Shown here: positions 7,436 through 15,386 of the stretch, piece by piece
How the letters are laid out: every line of letters starts with the position of its first letter
Numbering within the stretch: the stretch's first letter is position 1
Assembly: GCF_001888165.1 (NCBI RefSeq)
Contig: NZ_CP015455.1
Location: forward strand, 713,501-777,500
Direction of reading: 5' to 3'
Origin: Syntrophotalea acetylenica
GTDB taxonomy: Bacteria > Desulfobacterota > Desulfuromonadia > Desulfuromonadales > Syntrophotaleaceae
Length of the DNA stretch: 64,000 nucleotides
Translations under genes and position numbers: made by a program
The notes under the pieces: model-generated
Database searches by the model: none
What the model saw: only the letters and a program-made list of their open reading frames with translations
What the model was told of the DNA's origin: nothing

Positions 7436-9399
7436 ATGAAGTCAATCAAAGTACGGTTGGCCGCGATGTTGGTCGGGGCCATGATGGCCGGTGGTGCGGC
7501 GAATTTACAGGCCGCGACAGCTGACGAAGAGGTGTACCGGCTCGGCGAGGTTGTCGTGTCCGGTGAGGCTTCGGTTGTCGAATCGGTGGGTGTTACGCAC
7601 AAGGTGACCGCCGAAGAAATCCAGAAGCGTGGTGTGCGCACCCTGGATGAGGCGATCAATCTGCTGCCGGGGGTGACGGTCCGTGTCGGCGGTGACGGTA
7701 CGCCGCGCATCGATATCCGCGGATTGCGCACCCGGCATGTCAAGTTGCTGCTCAACGGTACCCCCTTCAACGCCACCTCCGATGGCCAGTTTGCGCCGAA
7801 CCTGATCTCGGTGGAAAATATCGCCGAGATCGTGGTCACCACCGGCGGCGCTTCGTCCCTCTACGGCGCCGGCGGCAACGCCGGGGTTATCAATGTTATC
7901 ACCAAGAAAGGCGCCAGGGGAGCCCATGGTTCCGCCGGGGTTGAACTTGCCGAAGGCGATACGCAACTGCTGCGCGCCACCGCTGGCTACGGTGCGGACC
8001 GGTATGATGTGTTTGTCAGCGGCAGCCTCTATGAAAGGGACTACTGGGAACTTTCCGATCATTTTTCGCCGAGCAGCACCGAGGATGGCGGTGAGCGGGA
8101 AAACAGCGATTACGAGCGGGACAATCTGTTCGCCAATATCGGTTTCGCTCCCACCGACGCCACCCTGATCGGGATGACGGTAAATTATCTCAAGAGTGAT
8201 TTTGGCAAGCCTCCGGTAGCCGTGGAGGATGATTTTGCCCCCAACCTGCGCTACGAGCGTGAGGAGGACGAAGGGTTCAACGCGCAGTTGGCGCTGGATC
8301 ACGATTTCAAGGGACCCCTGAGCTTCAAGGGCTGGGCCTACTACAACAAGCTAAACACCCTTGAAAACCGCTACCTCTCGGATTACGAGACGCAGGGCGC
8401 CGGGGCGCCGGGGACCTCCCGCACCGATGCCGAAACCCAGATTTCCGGGATCAATGGCCAGCTGCGTTACGACATGCAGCGATATGGTGTCGCGACCCTG
8501 GGTGTTATGTACGAAAACAACGACTATGAAGCCCTGGGTTTTTCCGTCAACAACCGCGGCAGGCTTTCGACGGTGGATGCTTCCGGTAACTTTCAGCTGT
8601 ATGCCACGACATTCGAATACGAGGTCACTCCGCTGCCCAAACTCGGTCTGGTGCTGGGGGCGGTTACCACTGGCAGGACCGGGCGGACAAGTCCGATGGG
8701 GACTACACCTACCTTGTCGGTCTGCGCTACGACCTTTTCGACGGAACCCGCCTGAAGGCCTCCCATGCCCGCAAGATCCGCTTCCCGACCCTGCGCGATC
8801 TGTATGATCCGGAACGGGGCAATCTGGATCTGGATGCCGAGGTGACCTGGAACACCGAAGTCGGCTTCGAGCAGGACCTGCCTGCCGCCACCACGGTTTC
8901 ACTGACCGGTTTTTATATGGACATTGAGGATTTCATTGAACGGCCCGATGGCGAAGTTCAGGTGCAAAACTACGAAAAATACGAATTCTACGGCGTGGAA
9001 GTGGCGGCCGAAAACCGTTATTTCGACGAATTGTTGCTGCGTGCCAGTTATTCCTACCTGCACAGCGAGGATAAAAGTTCCGACAGCAACCGCGACCAGC
9101 TTCAGAATAGACCCGAACACAAGGTGGTGCTGGAAGCGGCCTACCAGCTGCCCTGGAACATGAGTGTTTACGGCAGCGCCATGTGGGTGGCCAACGCCTA
9201 TACCTACAACGATGATGTTACGATCAAAAAGCGCATACCGGAATACCTGGTGTTCGATTTCCGGCTCAGCAAAAAAGTGGCGAACGCGCTGGATCTGTAT
9301 TTCGGCATCCACAATGCCTTTGATGCGGATTACGTGACCAGCTATGGCATTCCCCATGCCGGCCGTGCCATGTACGGCGGGGTGACCTGGAAGTTCTGA
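7436..9399 (+). CDS. TonB-dependent outer membrane receptor, frameshifted near 8662
   Basis: Outer-membrane 22-strand barrel that imports a ligand using energy from TonB. Signal peptide at residues 1-27 (cleavage after ANLQA), plug domain with EVVVSGEASVVE (TonB-box region), LDEAINLLPGVTVRVGGDG and TTGGASSLYGAGGNAGVINV, then barrel strands to a C-terminal Phe (GGVTWKF). The frame from 7436 runs to 8755 and changes to nonsense after 8660; the correct sequence (HWQDRADKSDGDYTYLVG) resumes one base earlier in phase and continues to 9399. One G is missing in GCGGTTAC at 8661-8668; restoring it gives LGAGYHWQD and a protein of about 654 aa. RBS GGAGG lies 9 bases before the ATG. It precedes an ECF transporter/TonB operon and most likely feeds it. 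Ligand unknown. Confidence 0.88.
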
Positions 9400-9434
9400 T
9401 CATCAGGAAGTTTTTGAATCCTGTATTTGTTGGT

Positions 9435-9479
9435 GACAACAGTCGGCCGGCACCCTCGGGGTGCCGGCCGACTGTTGTC
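9435..9479 (+). terminator. Very strong hairpin after the TonB receptor
   Basis: A perfect 21-bp inverted repeat (arms 9435-9455 and 9459-9479) with a three-base TCG loop, 36 bases after the receptor stop. It has no T-tract, so it may act as a mRNA 3' stabiliser or a non-canonical terminator separating the receptor from the ECF operon. Confidence 0.6.
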
Positions 9480-9621
9480 TCGGGGCGAGATGGATTTGAA
9501 ATGCCGTTTCCGGTTATGATGAAACCATGCCGGGCATAGGAGGGGCGTCTCGCGCCAGCTGTGGATACCTGATGTCCGGATGCTTGTGTTTGCGGGTAAG
9601 CGCTTGTTCGTGGGGAAGTGT

Positions 9622-9650
9622 TTGACTTGCTCCTAGAGGTTCGATATAGT
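9622..9650 (+). promoter_or_regulatory. Sigma70-type promoter of the ECF/ExbBD-TonB operon
   Basis: TTGACT (9622-9627), 17-base spacer, TATAGT (9645-9650). The leader of about 95 bases before the ATG at 9751 contains a small GCTAC-GG-GTAGC stem but no riboswitch I recognise. The rest of the 9480-9621 gap shows nothing else. Confidence 0.68.
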
Positions 9651-9750
9651 CCGCCATTAATAACGTATTGAAGATCCCCCTCCGCCCGGGCTACGGGTAG
9701 CGATGTGCCGGAAGAAACGCTTTTTGGGCTCGAAGGCGGGATCAACGAGG

Positions 9751-11121
9751 ATGGTTGTGCTGTTGCAGTTGCAGAATTTTTCCTACGCTTATCCAGGCAC
9801 CGGCACAGCTGTTTTGCAGGACGTCAACCTGGAGATCGAAGCCGGGTGCTGTTATTGCCTGACCGGACCGACCGGGTCCGGTAAAACCACCGTGGCGCTG
9901 GCGCTGAAGGGACTGCTGGACAGTGTGGACTGTTCCGGGACGATCGACCGCTTCGGAACGCCCGACACTAGAGAGGTTCGCGTCGGACTGGTTCTGCAGA
10001 ATCCCGAAACCCAGCTTCTGGCAACGACCGTTGGTGCTGAAGTCGCTTTTGGTCTGGAGAATCTCTGCGTTGATCCGCAAGCTATGCCGGCGCGCGTGGA
10101 GGCCGCGCTTTCCCTGGTCGATCTGTGCAAGCCGCTCGATTATCCCGTCGCCATGCTGTCCATGGGGCAGAAATACCGTTTGCTGGTGGCCGCGTTGCTG
10201 GTCATGGAGCCGCAACTGCTGATACTCGATGAACCGGCTGCGCAACTCGATCCGCAGGGTCTGGCGGCTCTTTGCCGGGTCCTGTCCGATTTGAAGGCCC
10301 GCGGGGTTGCAGTCGTGTTGTGCGAGCACCGCCCCGGTCCGTTGCTCGAGGTGGTGGATCGTTTCTGGCAGATGGACGGCAACGGAAGGCTCTTCCCGGG
10401 GCGCTGGCAGGCGCCTGAAGCGCCGCCCGCGATTTCGGCTGGCCAGGCTGGGACGGATTTTGCCGATGCGCCGGCTCTTTTGCAGGTGCGGGATCTGTCT
10501 TTTTCGGGACATGGAACGGTACCGGTCTGGAAAGATGTCTGCTTTGATATCCACCGGGGACAGTGCGTGGTCGTCACCGGCATGAACGGCACGGGCAAGA
10601 CCACCTTGCTGCGGGTGCTGGCCGGTTTCCTCAAGCCAGGTCGTGGCAGCATACGCATCTTCGATGGCGAACCGGAACCCCGTTTGTTGCGCCGGCGACT
10701 TGGCTGCCTGTTCCAGAACCCCCAAAAACAGATTTTTGAAAATACCGTGCGCGAGGAGATTGCCTTTCCTCTCAAGCGGTTTGGCTGGCCGGCGGCGGAT
10801 CGGGCCGCCCGTATCGAGGAAACCCTGCGCTTGTGTGGCATCGAACATCTTATCGATGCTTCGCCGCATAAACTCAGTTATGGGCAGAAACACCTGGTCG
10901 CCATCGCTTCGGTTTTGGCGCCCGCTCCAGAGATGCTTTTTCTGGATGATCCCTTCGCCGGTCTCGACGGTGCCCGACAGCGGGATGTCATGGACGTTCT
11001 GGACAGCTGGAGCCGGGAACGCGGTGTTACCCTGGTGATCACCTCCCATGATCCGGAGCAGGTTCCGGGTCTGGCCGACGGGCACCTGCATATCGAGGGG
11101 GGACGCATTGGCTGGCGATAG
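9751..11121 (+). CDS. ECF transporter ATPase, fused double ATP-binding protein (CbiO/EcfA-like)
   Basis: Energy-coupling factor ATPase in which two ATP-binding domains are fused in one 456-aa chain. Domain 1: Walker A GPTGSGKTTVALALKG near residue 40, Q-loop LQNPETQLLATTV, LSMGQKYRLLVAALL and Walker B LLILDEPAAQLDP. Domain 2: Walker A GMNGTGKTTLLRVLAG near residue 275, FQNPQKQIFENTV, SYGQKHLVAIASVL and MLFLDDPFAGLDG. The FQNP..Q pattern after each P-loop is characteristic of ECF ATPases. The ATG at 9751 (MVVLLQLQNFSYAYPG) fits the family start better than one 48 bases upstream. First gene of the operon; its end overlaps the next gene by 14 bases. Confidence 0.92.
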   Translation: MVVLLQLQNFSYAYPGTGTAVLQDVNLEIEAGCCYCLTGPTGSGKTTVALALKGLLDSVDCSGTIDRFGTPDTREVRVGLVLQNPETQLLATTVGAEVAFGLENLCVDPQAMPARVEAALSLVDLCKPLDYPVAMLSMGQKYRLLVAALLVMEPQLLILDEPAAQLDPQGLAALCRVLSDLKARGVAVVLCEHRPGPLLEVVDRFWQMDGNGRLFPGRWQAPEAPPAISAGQAGTDFADAPALLQVRDLSFSGHGTVPVWKDVCFDIHRGQCVVVTGMNGTGKTTLLRVLAGFLKPGRGSIRIFDGEPEPRLLRRRLGCLFQNPQKQIFENTVREEIAFPLKRFGWPAADRAARIEETLRLCGIEHLIDASPHKLSYGQKHLVAIASVLAPAPEMLFLDDPFAGLDGARQRDVMDVLDSWSRERGVTLVITSHDPEQVPGLADGHLHIEGGRIGWR

Positions 11122-11809
11122 TTTCTCCCGATTGCATACGGCCTTGGCCCAGGGCCATCGCCGTGATGATGGACCCGCTGAGCCTGGCAAGGGGATCTCG
11201 CTGCCGGTAGGGGTCAAGATGCTGCTGGCGTTGACCCTTTCCTGTGTAGCTTTCGTGGCGCGCAGCGGGGTTTTTCTCGGCGCTCTTACTGCCGCCAACG
11301 CCGTGGTGTTTTTACTGCTTCGCCCGCAGGGTGTGTCATGGTGGCGGCAGGGGCGCTATTTTGTCTTGCAGAGCTCTACCATCGTCATTTTGTATATTAT
11401 CCGCTTCGGATCCCTGGAGGGCATTTGGGACGGTCTATTGATCTCCTGGCAACTTTTTCTGGCCTTCTGGCCGACCATGATATTCGCCAAGACCACATCC
11501 CAGACCAAGATCGTCCGCGCCATGAACCGCGTCATGCCGGGGCATGTTTCCTTCGTGCTGGCTACCTGTCTCAAGTTCGCCCCGCATTTGCTGGAAGAGT
11601 TTCGGGATATCTACGAAGGGCAGGTGTTGCGCGGCGCCAGGATTTTGCCGCGAGACCTGCTGAAACCATGGAACTGGCCGGATCTGGTGCATTGTGTCGT
11701 GGTGCCGGCCGTTGTACAGGGGATGGCTTTGGCAGGGAATATCGCCCTGGCCGCCCGCGCCCGGGATTTCGGGCTTTACTCCCGGCGCACCTGCTGGCCC
11801 GGGGACTAG
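11108..11809 (+). CDS. ECF transporter transmembrane T component (CbiQ/EcfT family)
   Basis: Integral membrane scaffold that couples ATPases to the substrate-binding S component. A TTG start at 11108 is chosen because GAGGGGGG (11095-11102) sits five bases upstream and the overlap with the ATPase gene implies coupled translation. The 233-aa protein has hydrophobic segments at about residues 33-75, 80-95, 100-120 and near the C-terminus, and the two coupling motifs of the family, GQVLRGARIL near residue 175 and AARARDFG near residue 220. The N-terminal part before the first membrane helix is longer and more hydrophilic than usual. Substrate cannot be deduced from this subunit. Confidence 0.88.
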   Translation: MAGDSFSRLHTALAQGHRRDDGPAEPGKGISLPVGVKMLLALTLSCVAFVARSGVFLGALTAANAVVFLLLRPQGVSWWRQGRYFVLQSSTIVILYIIRFGSLEGIWDGLLISWQLFLAFWPTMIFAKTTSQTKIVRAMNRVMPGHVSFVLATCLKFAPHLLEEFRDIYEGQVLRGARILPRDLLKPWNWPDLVHCVVVPAVVQGMALAGNIALAARARDFGLYSRRTCWPGD

Positions 11810-11821
11810 GAGTCTTGTTGC

Positions 11822-12376
11822 ATGATGAAGCAACTTGCCGCGCGTTTGTCCAATAGCTTGCATCTGCCCCTCAAGGATGCGCTGTTCCTTGGTTTCTGTG
11901 CCGTATTCGCAGTACTGGTGCGTATGCTCCTGCGACTGCACCTGCATGTATCCGGGCATGCCATGATTACCAAGATTTTTTTCCTGATGCTGGGTCGCGG
12001 CAGCACTTCCTGTCGCTACGGGGCAAGTTTCACCGGGTTGCTGGCCGGAACCGCGGCCATGTTTCTCGGCTTCGCCAAGGTCGGTCCCTTCATTATCGTC
12101 AAGTATGTGCTGGCCGGGCTCGTGATCGATCTGGCCGCCCTGCTCCTGCCGGGACTGTTCGGCAGTTATCTGCTGTGCGCCCTGGTAGCGGCCGCCGCGG
12201 CATCCACCAAGTTTTTTACCGTGTATGCCATCAACAGGATGATCGGCATGGACCACGTGGTGAATCTGCAGCGTTCCCTCCTGGAAGCAGGGGGCGCCAT
12301 CATTTTTGGCGTGGCGGCCGGTTTGATGATTCCGATGGTCGTGCGGCGGCTCAGGGCCTACGGCGTCGTGCGTTAG
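11822..12376 (+). CDS. Putative ECF transporter S component, substrate unknown
   Basis: A 184-aa, very hydrophobic protein with about five to six membrane segments, located 12 bases after the T component. Size, topology and position suggest the substrate-binding S subunit, but I do not recognise it as BioY, ThiT, RibU, FolT, PanT, CbiM or another named family. Notable is a His-containing stretch LRLHLHVSGHAMITK near residues 35-50, followed by the small-residue segment GASFTGLLAGTAAMFLG. Clustered histidines could suggest a metal or metal complex, but this is speculation. Start ATG at 11822 with TAGGAG upstream. Alternative: an accessory membrane protein with the true S subunit elsewhere. Confidence 0.62.
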   Translation: MMKQLAARLSNSLHLPLKDALFLGFCAVFAVLVRMLLRLHLHVSGHAMITKIFFLMLGRGSTSCRYGASFTGLLAGTAAMFLGFAKVGPFIIVKYVLAGLVIDLAALLLPGLFGSYLLCALVAAAAASTKFFTVYAINRMIGMDHVVNLQRSLLEAGGAIIFGVAAGLMIPMVVRRLRAYGVVR

Positions 12377-12390
12377 TCCGTTGTGTGTTC

Positions 12391-12440
12391 CGTTGCCCGA
12401 ACGGCAACGTTTCAGAGAAGATATGGCGGCTGATAGCCGC
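12391..12440 (+). other. Two hairpins between the S-component and TiaS-like genes
   Basis: CGTTGCC/GGCAACG (12391-12409, five-base loop) and GCGGCT/AGCCGC (12426-12440, loop GAT). The second hairpin ends directly before the GGGGAG ribosome binding site of the next gene and could modulate its translation or mark an mRNA processing point. Confidence 0.45.
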
Positions 12441-12454
12441 GGGGAGTGTGAACC

Positions 12455-13201
12455 ATGAAAATTCTGGTATGTATCGATGATACCGATAACCTCGAATCGC
12501 GCGGTACCGGTGATCTGGCGACCGAACTTGCCGAAGAACTTCAGAACCGCCGATGGGGACAGAGTCTGTTCGTGACCCGGCACCAACTGCTGGTGCATCC
12601 CGATGTACCCTATACCTCGCACAACAGTTCCATGTGTTTCGAGGCGGATATCGCTCCGGAATATCTGCAGCCGCTCATCGACTACGCGAGCGACTACCTT
12701 GAGCGGGAAAGCGCGCCCGGATCCGATCCGGGATTGTGTGTCGCCGTTGTGGATCAGTTGCCGGACCAGGATGCGGTTGTGACGTTTGGCCGCAAAGCCA
12801 AGGAAGAAGTCCTGAACAAACAGATGGCCTATGAACTGGCGGGTCAGTTGGGCGTGCATCTCTCCGAACATGGCGGCACCGGACAGGGAGTGGTCGGAGC
12901 TCTTGCCGGCATCGGCCTGCGGCTCGGTGGCAACGACGGGCGACTGAAGGGGTGGCTGGATATTCGCACCCGTGAAGGATGGGCGACGGTAGGCGAGATT
13001 CTCAGTCAGGTCCCGCTACAGGGTGTTCGCACCATGGACGGGGCGATTCTGGGGCCGGAGCAAATGGTCGCGGTCGATGACAAACCCAAGGCTGTGCTGA
13101 TTGACGGTGGTACCTATCTGATGGTTTCGCCCGAACGGGAGACCTGCGCCGAAGGGGTTCGGTGGCGCACCACGCCGCGGCATCAATTGAAAAAATTCTG
13201 A
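12455..13201 (+). CDS. TiaS-like protein (N-terminal domain of tRNA-Ile2 agmatinylcytidine synthetase)
   Basis: The 248-aa protein opens with MKILVCIDDTDNLESRGTG, the IDDTD signature of the archaeal TiaS N-terminal domain (COG1571), followed by an H..PYTSHNSSMCFEAD segment and GGTGQGVVGALAGIGLRLGG near residue 140. The kinase-like ATP-binding and zinc-ribbon/OB parts of full TiaS are missing, and bacteria make lysidine rather than agmatidine, so tRNA modification is unlikely. Position inside an ECF/TonB uptake operon suggests a role in handling the imported compound, possibly an ATP- or nucleotide-dependent step. That role is inference. Start ATG at 12455 with GGGGAG upstream; a structured 78-base gap precedes it. 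Confidence 0.65.
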   Translation: MKILVCIDDTDNLESRGTGDLATELAEELQNRRWGQSLFVTRHQLLVHPDVPYTSHNSSMCFEADIAPEYLQPLIDYASDYLERESAPGSDPGLCVAVVDQLPDQDAVVTFGRKAKEEVLNKQMAYELAGQLGVHLSEHGGTGQGVVGALAGIGLRLGGNDGRLKGWLDIRTREGWATVGEILSQVPLQGVRTMDGAILGPEQMVAVDDKPKAVLIDGGTYLMVSPERETCAEGVRWRTTPRHQLKKF

Positions 13202-13225
13202 AAATTTCTCAGGGCAGGAGGCAGC

Positions 13226-13432
13226 ATGTGGTTGATCAACACGCAGGGTGAACGGGAATTCCGGCATGGCCATGAGGCCTACGGGCTGGCTGCCGCCACA
13301 GCGCGGGCCTGCGTCCGCTTTTGTGCCGATGTCGAGGACGAGTGGACGGCCGACGAGGAACGCTCCTGTTATAACTGCCGATTGCGGCGCTGGACGCGGG
13401 CATCCTTTTTGTGTCTTGCGCCCGCTTCCTGA
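13226..13432 (+). CDS. Small conserved-looking CxxC protein, unknown function
   Basis: A 68-aa cytoplasmic protein with an excellent ribosome binding site (AGGAGG 6 bases before ATG) 24 bases after the TiaS-like gene. Features: FRHGHEAYGL near residue 12 with two closely spaced histidines, a cysteine pair CVRFC near residue 30, and SCYNCRLRRW near residue 48. The His and Cys pattern could bind a metal such as zinc or nickel or an Fe-S cluster; no export signal is seen. I do not recognise a family. Its position between transporter and TonB genes suggests it works with the TiaS-like protein. Confidence 0.6.
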   Translation: MWLINTQGEREFRHGHEAYGLAAATARACVRFCADVEDEWTADEERSCYNCRLRRWTRASFLCLAPAS

Positions 13433-13459
13433 CCGTGTCGTCAGACGCATGGGGGGGAA

Positions 13460-14275
13460 ATGAACAAAATTTTTGTGATGCTTGTCCTGTGCCTGGTTTT
13501 TGGCGGCGGCCTGGCGCGGGCCGAAGAGTGGACGCGCGAGAGCCCGGGGCAGAAGGCCTATTACGACGCCGCCGGTAACCTGAAGCGGGTGCTGCTGGAT
13601 GCCGATCGTGACGGCAGGTTCGAGGCCGAAGAGCAGTATGCCGGACGGCGCCTGTCCCGCCGTGAGGACCGCGATGGCGACGGCATTCATGAACGCCGCT
13701 ATGACTGGCAGAAGGATGGTTCCGCCCGTCTTGTGGAGGATCGGGGCAAGGGGCCGATCCAGACCACCTGGTTTGATCCGAAAGGCGTCATTGTCAAGGT
13801 TGCCAGGGACAAGGATCGCGACGGCAAGCCCGAAATCACCTGGCGCTATGAAAAGGGCGTGTTGCGGCAGGTTGAAAAAAATCGCGGGACCTGGTTTTAC
13901 CAGAACGGGAAACTGGCACGGGCCGAACTCGATACCGACAAAGACGGCCGTACCGATCGCCGGGAGTATTACCGTCAGGGACGCCTGGAGCGATCCGAGG
14001 ATCTGGGGCGTTCCGGGAAGGTGCACCGTAAATGGTTTTTCGATGAGGCCGGCAAGCCGCTTCGGCAGCAAGAGGACAGTGACGGAGACGGCCGCATGGA
14101 AAGGCTGCGTGTTTATCGCAAGGATGGCTCCGTAATCCAGACGGTGGATGCGGATCTTAATGGAAAGCCTGAAATTCGTGAGCGTTACGCGCCCGACGGG
14201 CGGATGGTCAGCCGTGAAGAAGATCTGGACGGTGACGGCGAGTTCGATCTGCGCAGCGGGCGCCTCAAGGAGTGA
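13460..14275 (+). CDS. Secreted protein with seven DxDxDG-type repeats, unknown function
   Basis: 271 aa with a signal peptide (residues 1-21, cleaved after ARA). The mature part contains seven Asp-rich loops of the EF-hand/dockerin/thrombospondin-3 kind, each followed by a short amphipathic strand: DADRDGRFEAEEQY, DRDGDGIHERRYD, DKDRDGKPEITWRY, DTDKDGRTDRREYY, DSDGDGRMERLRVY, DADLNGKPEIRERY and DLDGDGEFDLRSG. Such loops usually bind calcium. The spacing alternates with GxLxR/xxxDG hairpin turns reminiscent of MORN/YD-like antiparallel repeats. It lies 5 bases before exbB and is probably periplasmic; a ligand- or metal-buffering partner of the TonB receptor is possible but unproven. Confidence 0.7.
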   Translation: MNKIFVMLVLCLVFGGGLARAEEWTRESPGQKAYYDAAGNLKRVLLDADRDGRFEAEEQYAGRRLSRREDRDGDGIHERRYDWQKDGSARLVEDRGKGPIQTTWFDPKGVIVKVARDKDRDGKPEITWRYEKGVLRQVEKNRGTWFYQNGKLARAELDTDKDGRTDRREYYRQGRLERSEDLGRSGKVHRKWFFDEAGKPLRQQEDSDGDGRMERLRVYRKDGSVIQTVDADLNGKPEIRERYAPDGRMVSREEDLDGDGEFDLRSGRLKE

Positions 14276-14280
14276 ATGTC

Positions 14281-14985
14281 ATGCAGAACTGGTTGGCTTT
14301 TCTGGAAAAAGCGGGTCCGATCGGACTCATGATCATCTTCTGTTCGGTGATCGCCCTGTTCATTATTGTCGAGAGGGCGCTGGCTTTCCGCTCGTTGCGC
14401 CTGCGGGACGGCCGCCTGTATCATCGACTGCGCAAGCGGGCCCAGGAAGGCAGTTTTGACGAGGCCGCGGCGTTGGCCAGACAGGAACGTCATCCCTGGG
14501 CAGTGGCCATGGTCGAGGTTCTTGCGCGACTGGCAGGCAAGGGCGGCGCTTCGACCCGTACCGAACTTGAGAAAACCTTCAGCCATGTGGCGGCGCGGGA
14601 AGTGCGCGGCATGGAGCGTTTTCTGCCGACCCTGTTTCTCATCGCCAGCATTTCACCCTTGCTTGGCCTGCTCGGAACCGTAACCGGCATGATCAAGGCC
14701 TTCAAGGCCATTGAAAACCTTGGCGGAAAGGTCGATGCATCGGTTCTGGCCGGCGGGATATGGGAGGCCATGCTGACCACCGCCCTGGGGTTGGGAGTCG
14801 CTATCCCTGCCATGGTCGCGCACAACTATCTGCAGGGCCGGGTGCATGCGACAGTGGCCGATATGAAGGAGGAGACGGGCATTTTCCTCGACGCTCTTGA
14901 AGATGCCGGCATTCTCGCCGCCGGGGAGAATAAGAACACCGTCCGGGTGCAATCCATCAACGGTAGCGGCAGGGAGGTCGGGTAA
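14281..14985 (+). CDS. exbB: ExbB/TolQ/MotA-type proton channel protein
   Basis: Inner-membrane subunit of the TonB energising motor. The 234-aa protein has an N-terminal membrane helix (GLMIIFCSVIALFIIVERAL), a cytoplasmic domain, and two further helices (PTLFLIASISPLLGLLGTVT, AMLTTALGLGVAIPAMVAHN) with the family motif GLLGTVTGMI. ATG at 14281 is preferred with GGAG eight bases upstream; a GTG at 14272 overlapping the previous stop would add three residues. It ends sharing one base with exbD. TolQ is less likely because of the adjoining exbD-tonB and absence of tolB/pal. Confidence 0.93.
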   Translation: MQNWLAFLEKAGPIGLMIIFCSVIALFIIVERALAFRSLRLRDGRLYHRLRKRAQEGSFDEAAALARQERHPWAVAMVEVLARLAGKGGASTRTELEKTFSHVAAREVRGMERFLPTLFLIASISPLLGLLGTVTGMIKAFKAIENLGGKVDASVLAGGIWEAMLTTALGLGVAIPAMVAHNYLQGRVHATVADMKEETGIFLDALEDAGILAAGENKNTVRVQSINGSGREVG

Positions 14986-15386
14986 TGGAGATCCCGGTGC
15001 GCTCTCAGACGACAGGGCTGAACCTGACCCCACTGATCGACATCGTCTTTTTGCTGCTGGTTTTTTTTCTTCTGACCACCCACTTTATCGAGGAAGACGG
15101 TATCGGAGTCCGACTGCCTTCCGCGGCCAGTACCACGGTTCGCGAAAAGGATGAGGTGGCCGTGGCCATTACCCGTGACGGCCGCTATTTCATCGCCGGG
15201 CAACAACTGCCGCTGGCCAGGGTCGAGGAGACCTTGCGGGGGAGGCTCAAACCGGACACCATCGTCGTTATCCGCGGTGACCGTGATGTGCCGCTGCAGA
15301 CCGCTGTCTCGGTAATGGAGCGGGTTAAAAAGGCGGGCGCCAACCGTATCGTGGTGGCTACCCTCGAAGAGGCGGGGGCATCGTGA
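14985..15386 (+). CDS. exbD: ExbD/TolR-type biopolymer transport protein
   Basis: 133-aa partner of ExbB, with one membrane helix carrying the proton-path aspartate (NLTPLIDIVFLLLVFFLLTT, Asp near residue 19) and a periplasmic domain with RGDRDVPLQTAVSVMERVKK near residue 96. The start codon TAATG overlaps the exbB stop, and its end overlaps the tonB start by four bases, so the three are translationally coupled. Together they supply proton-motive-force energy to the outer-membrane receptor encoded upstream. Confidence 0.93.
   Translation: MEIPVRSQTTGLNLTPLIDIVFLLLVFFLLTTHFIEEDGIGVRLPSAASTTVREKDEVAVAITRDGRYFIAGQQLPLARVEETLRGRLKPDTIVVIRGDRDVPLQTAVSVMERVKKAGANRIVVATLEEAGAS

Noticed and set aside
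9651..9750. Riboswitch (cobalamin, FMN, preQ1 or TPP) in the ECF leader
   Set aside because: The conserved cores of these classes are not visible; only a short GCTAC stem is seen.
11048..11107. ATG start for the ECF T component at 11048
   Set aside because: It would overlap the ATPase gene by 74 bases with no ribosome binding site; TTG 11108 has an ideal one.
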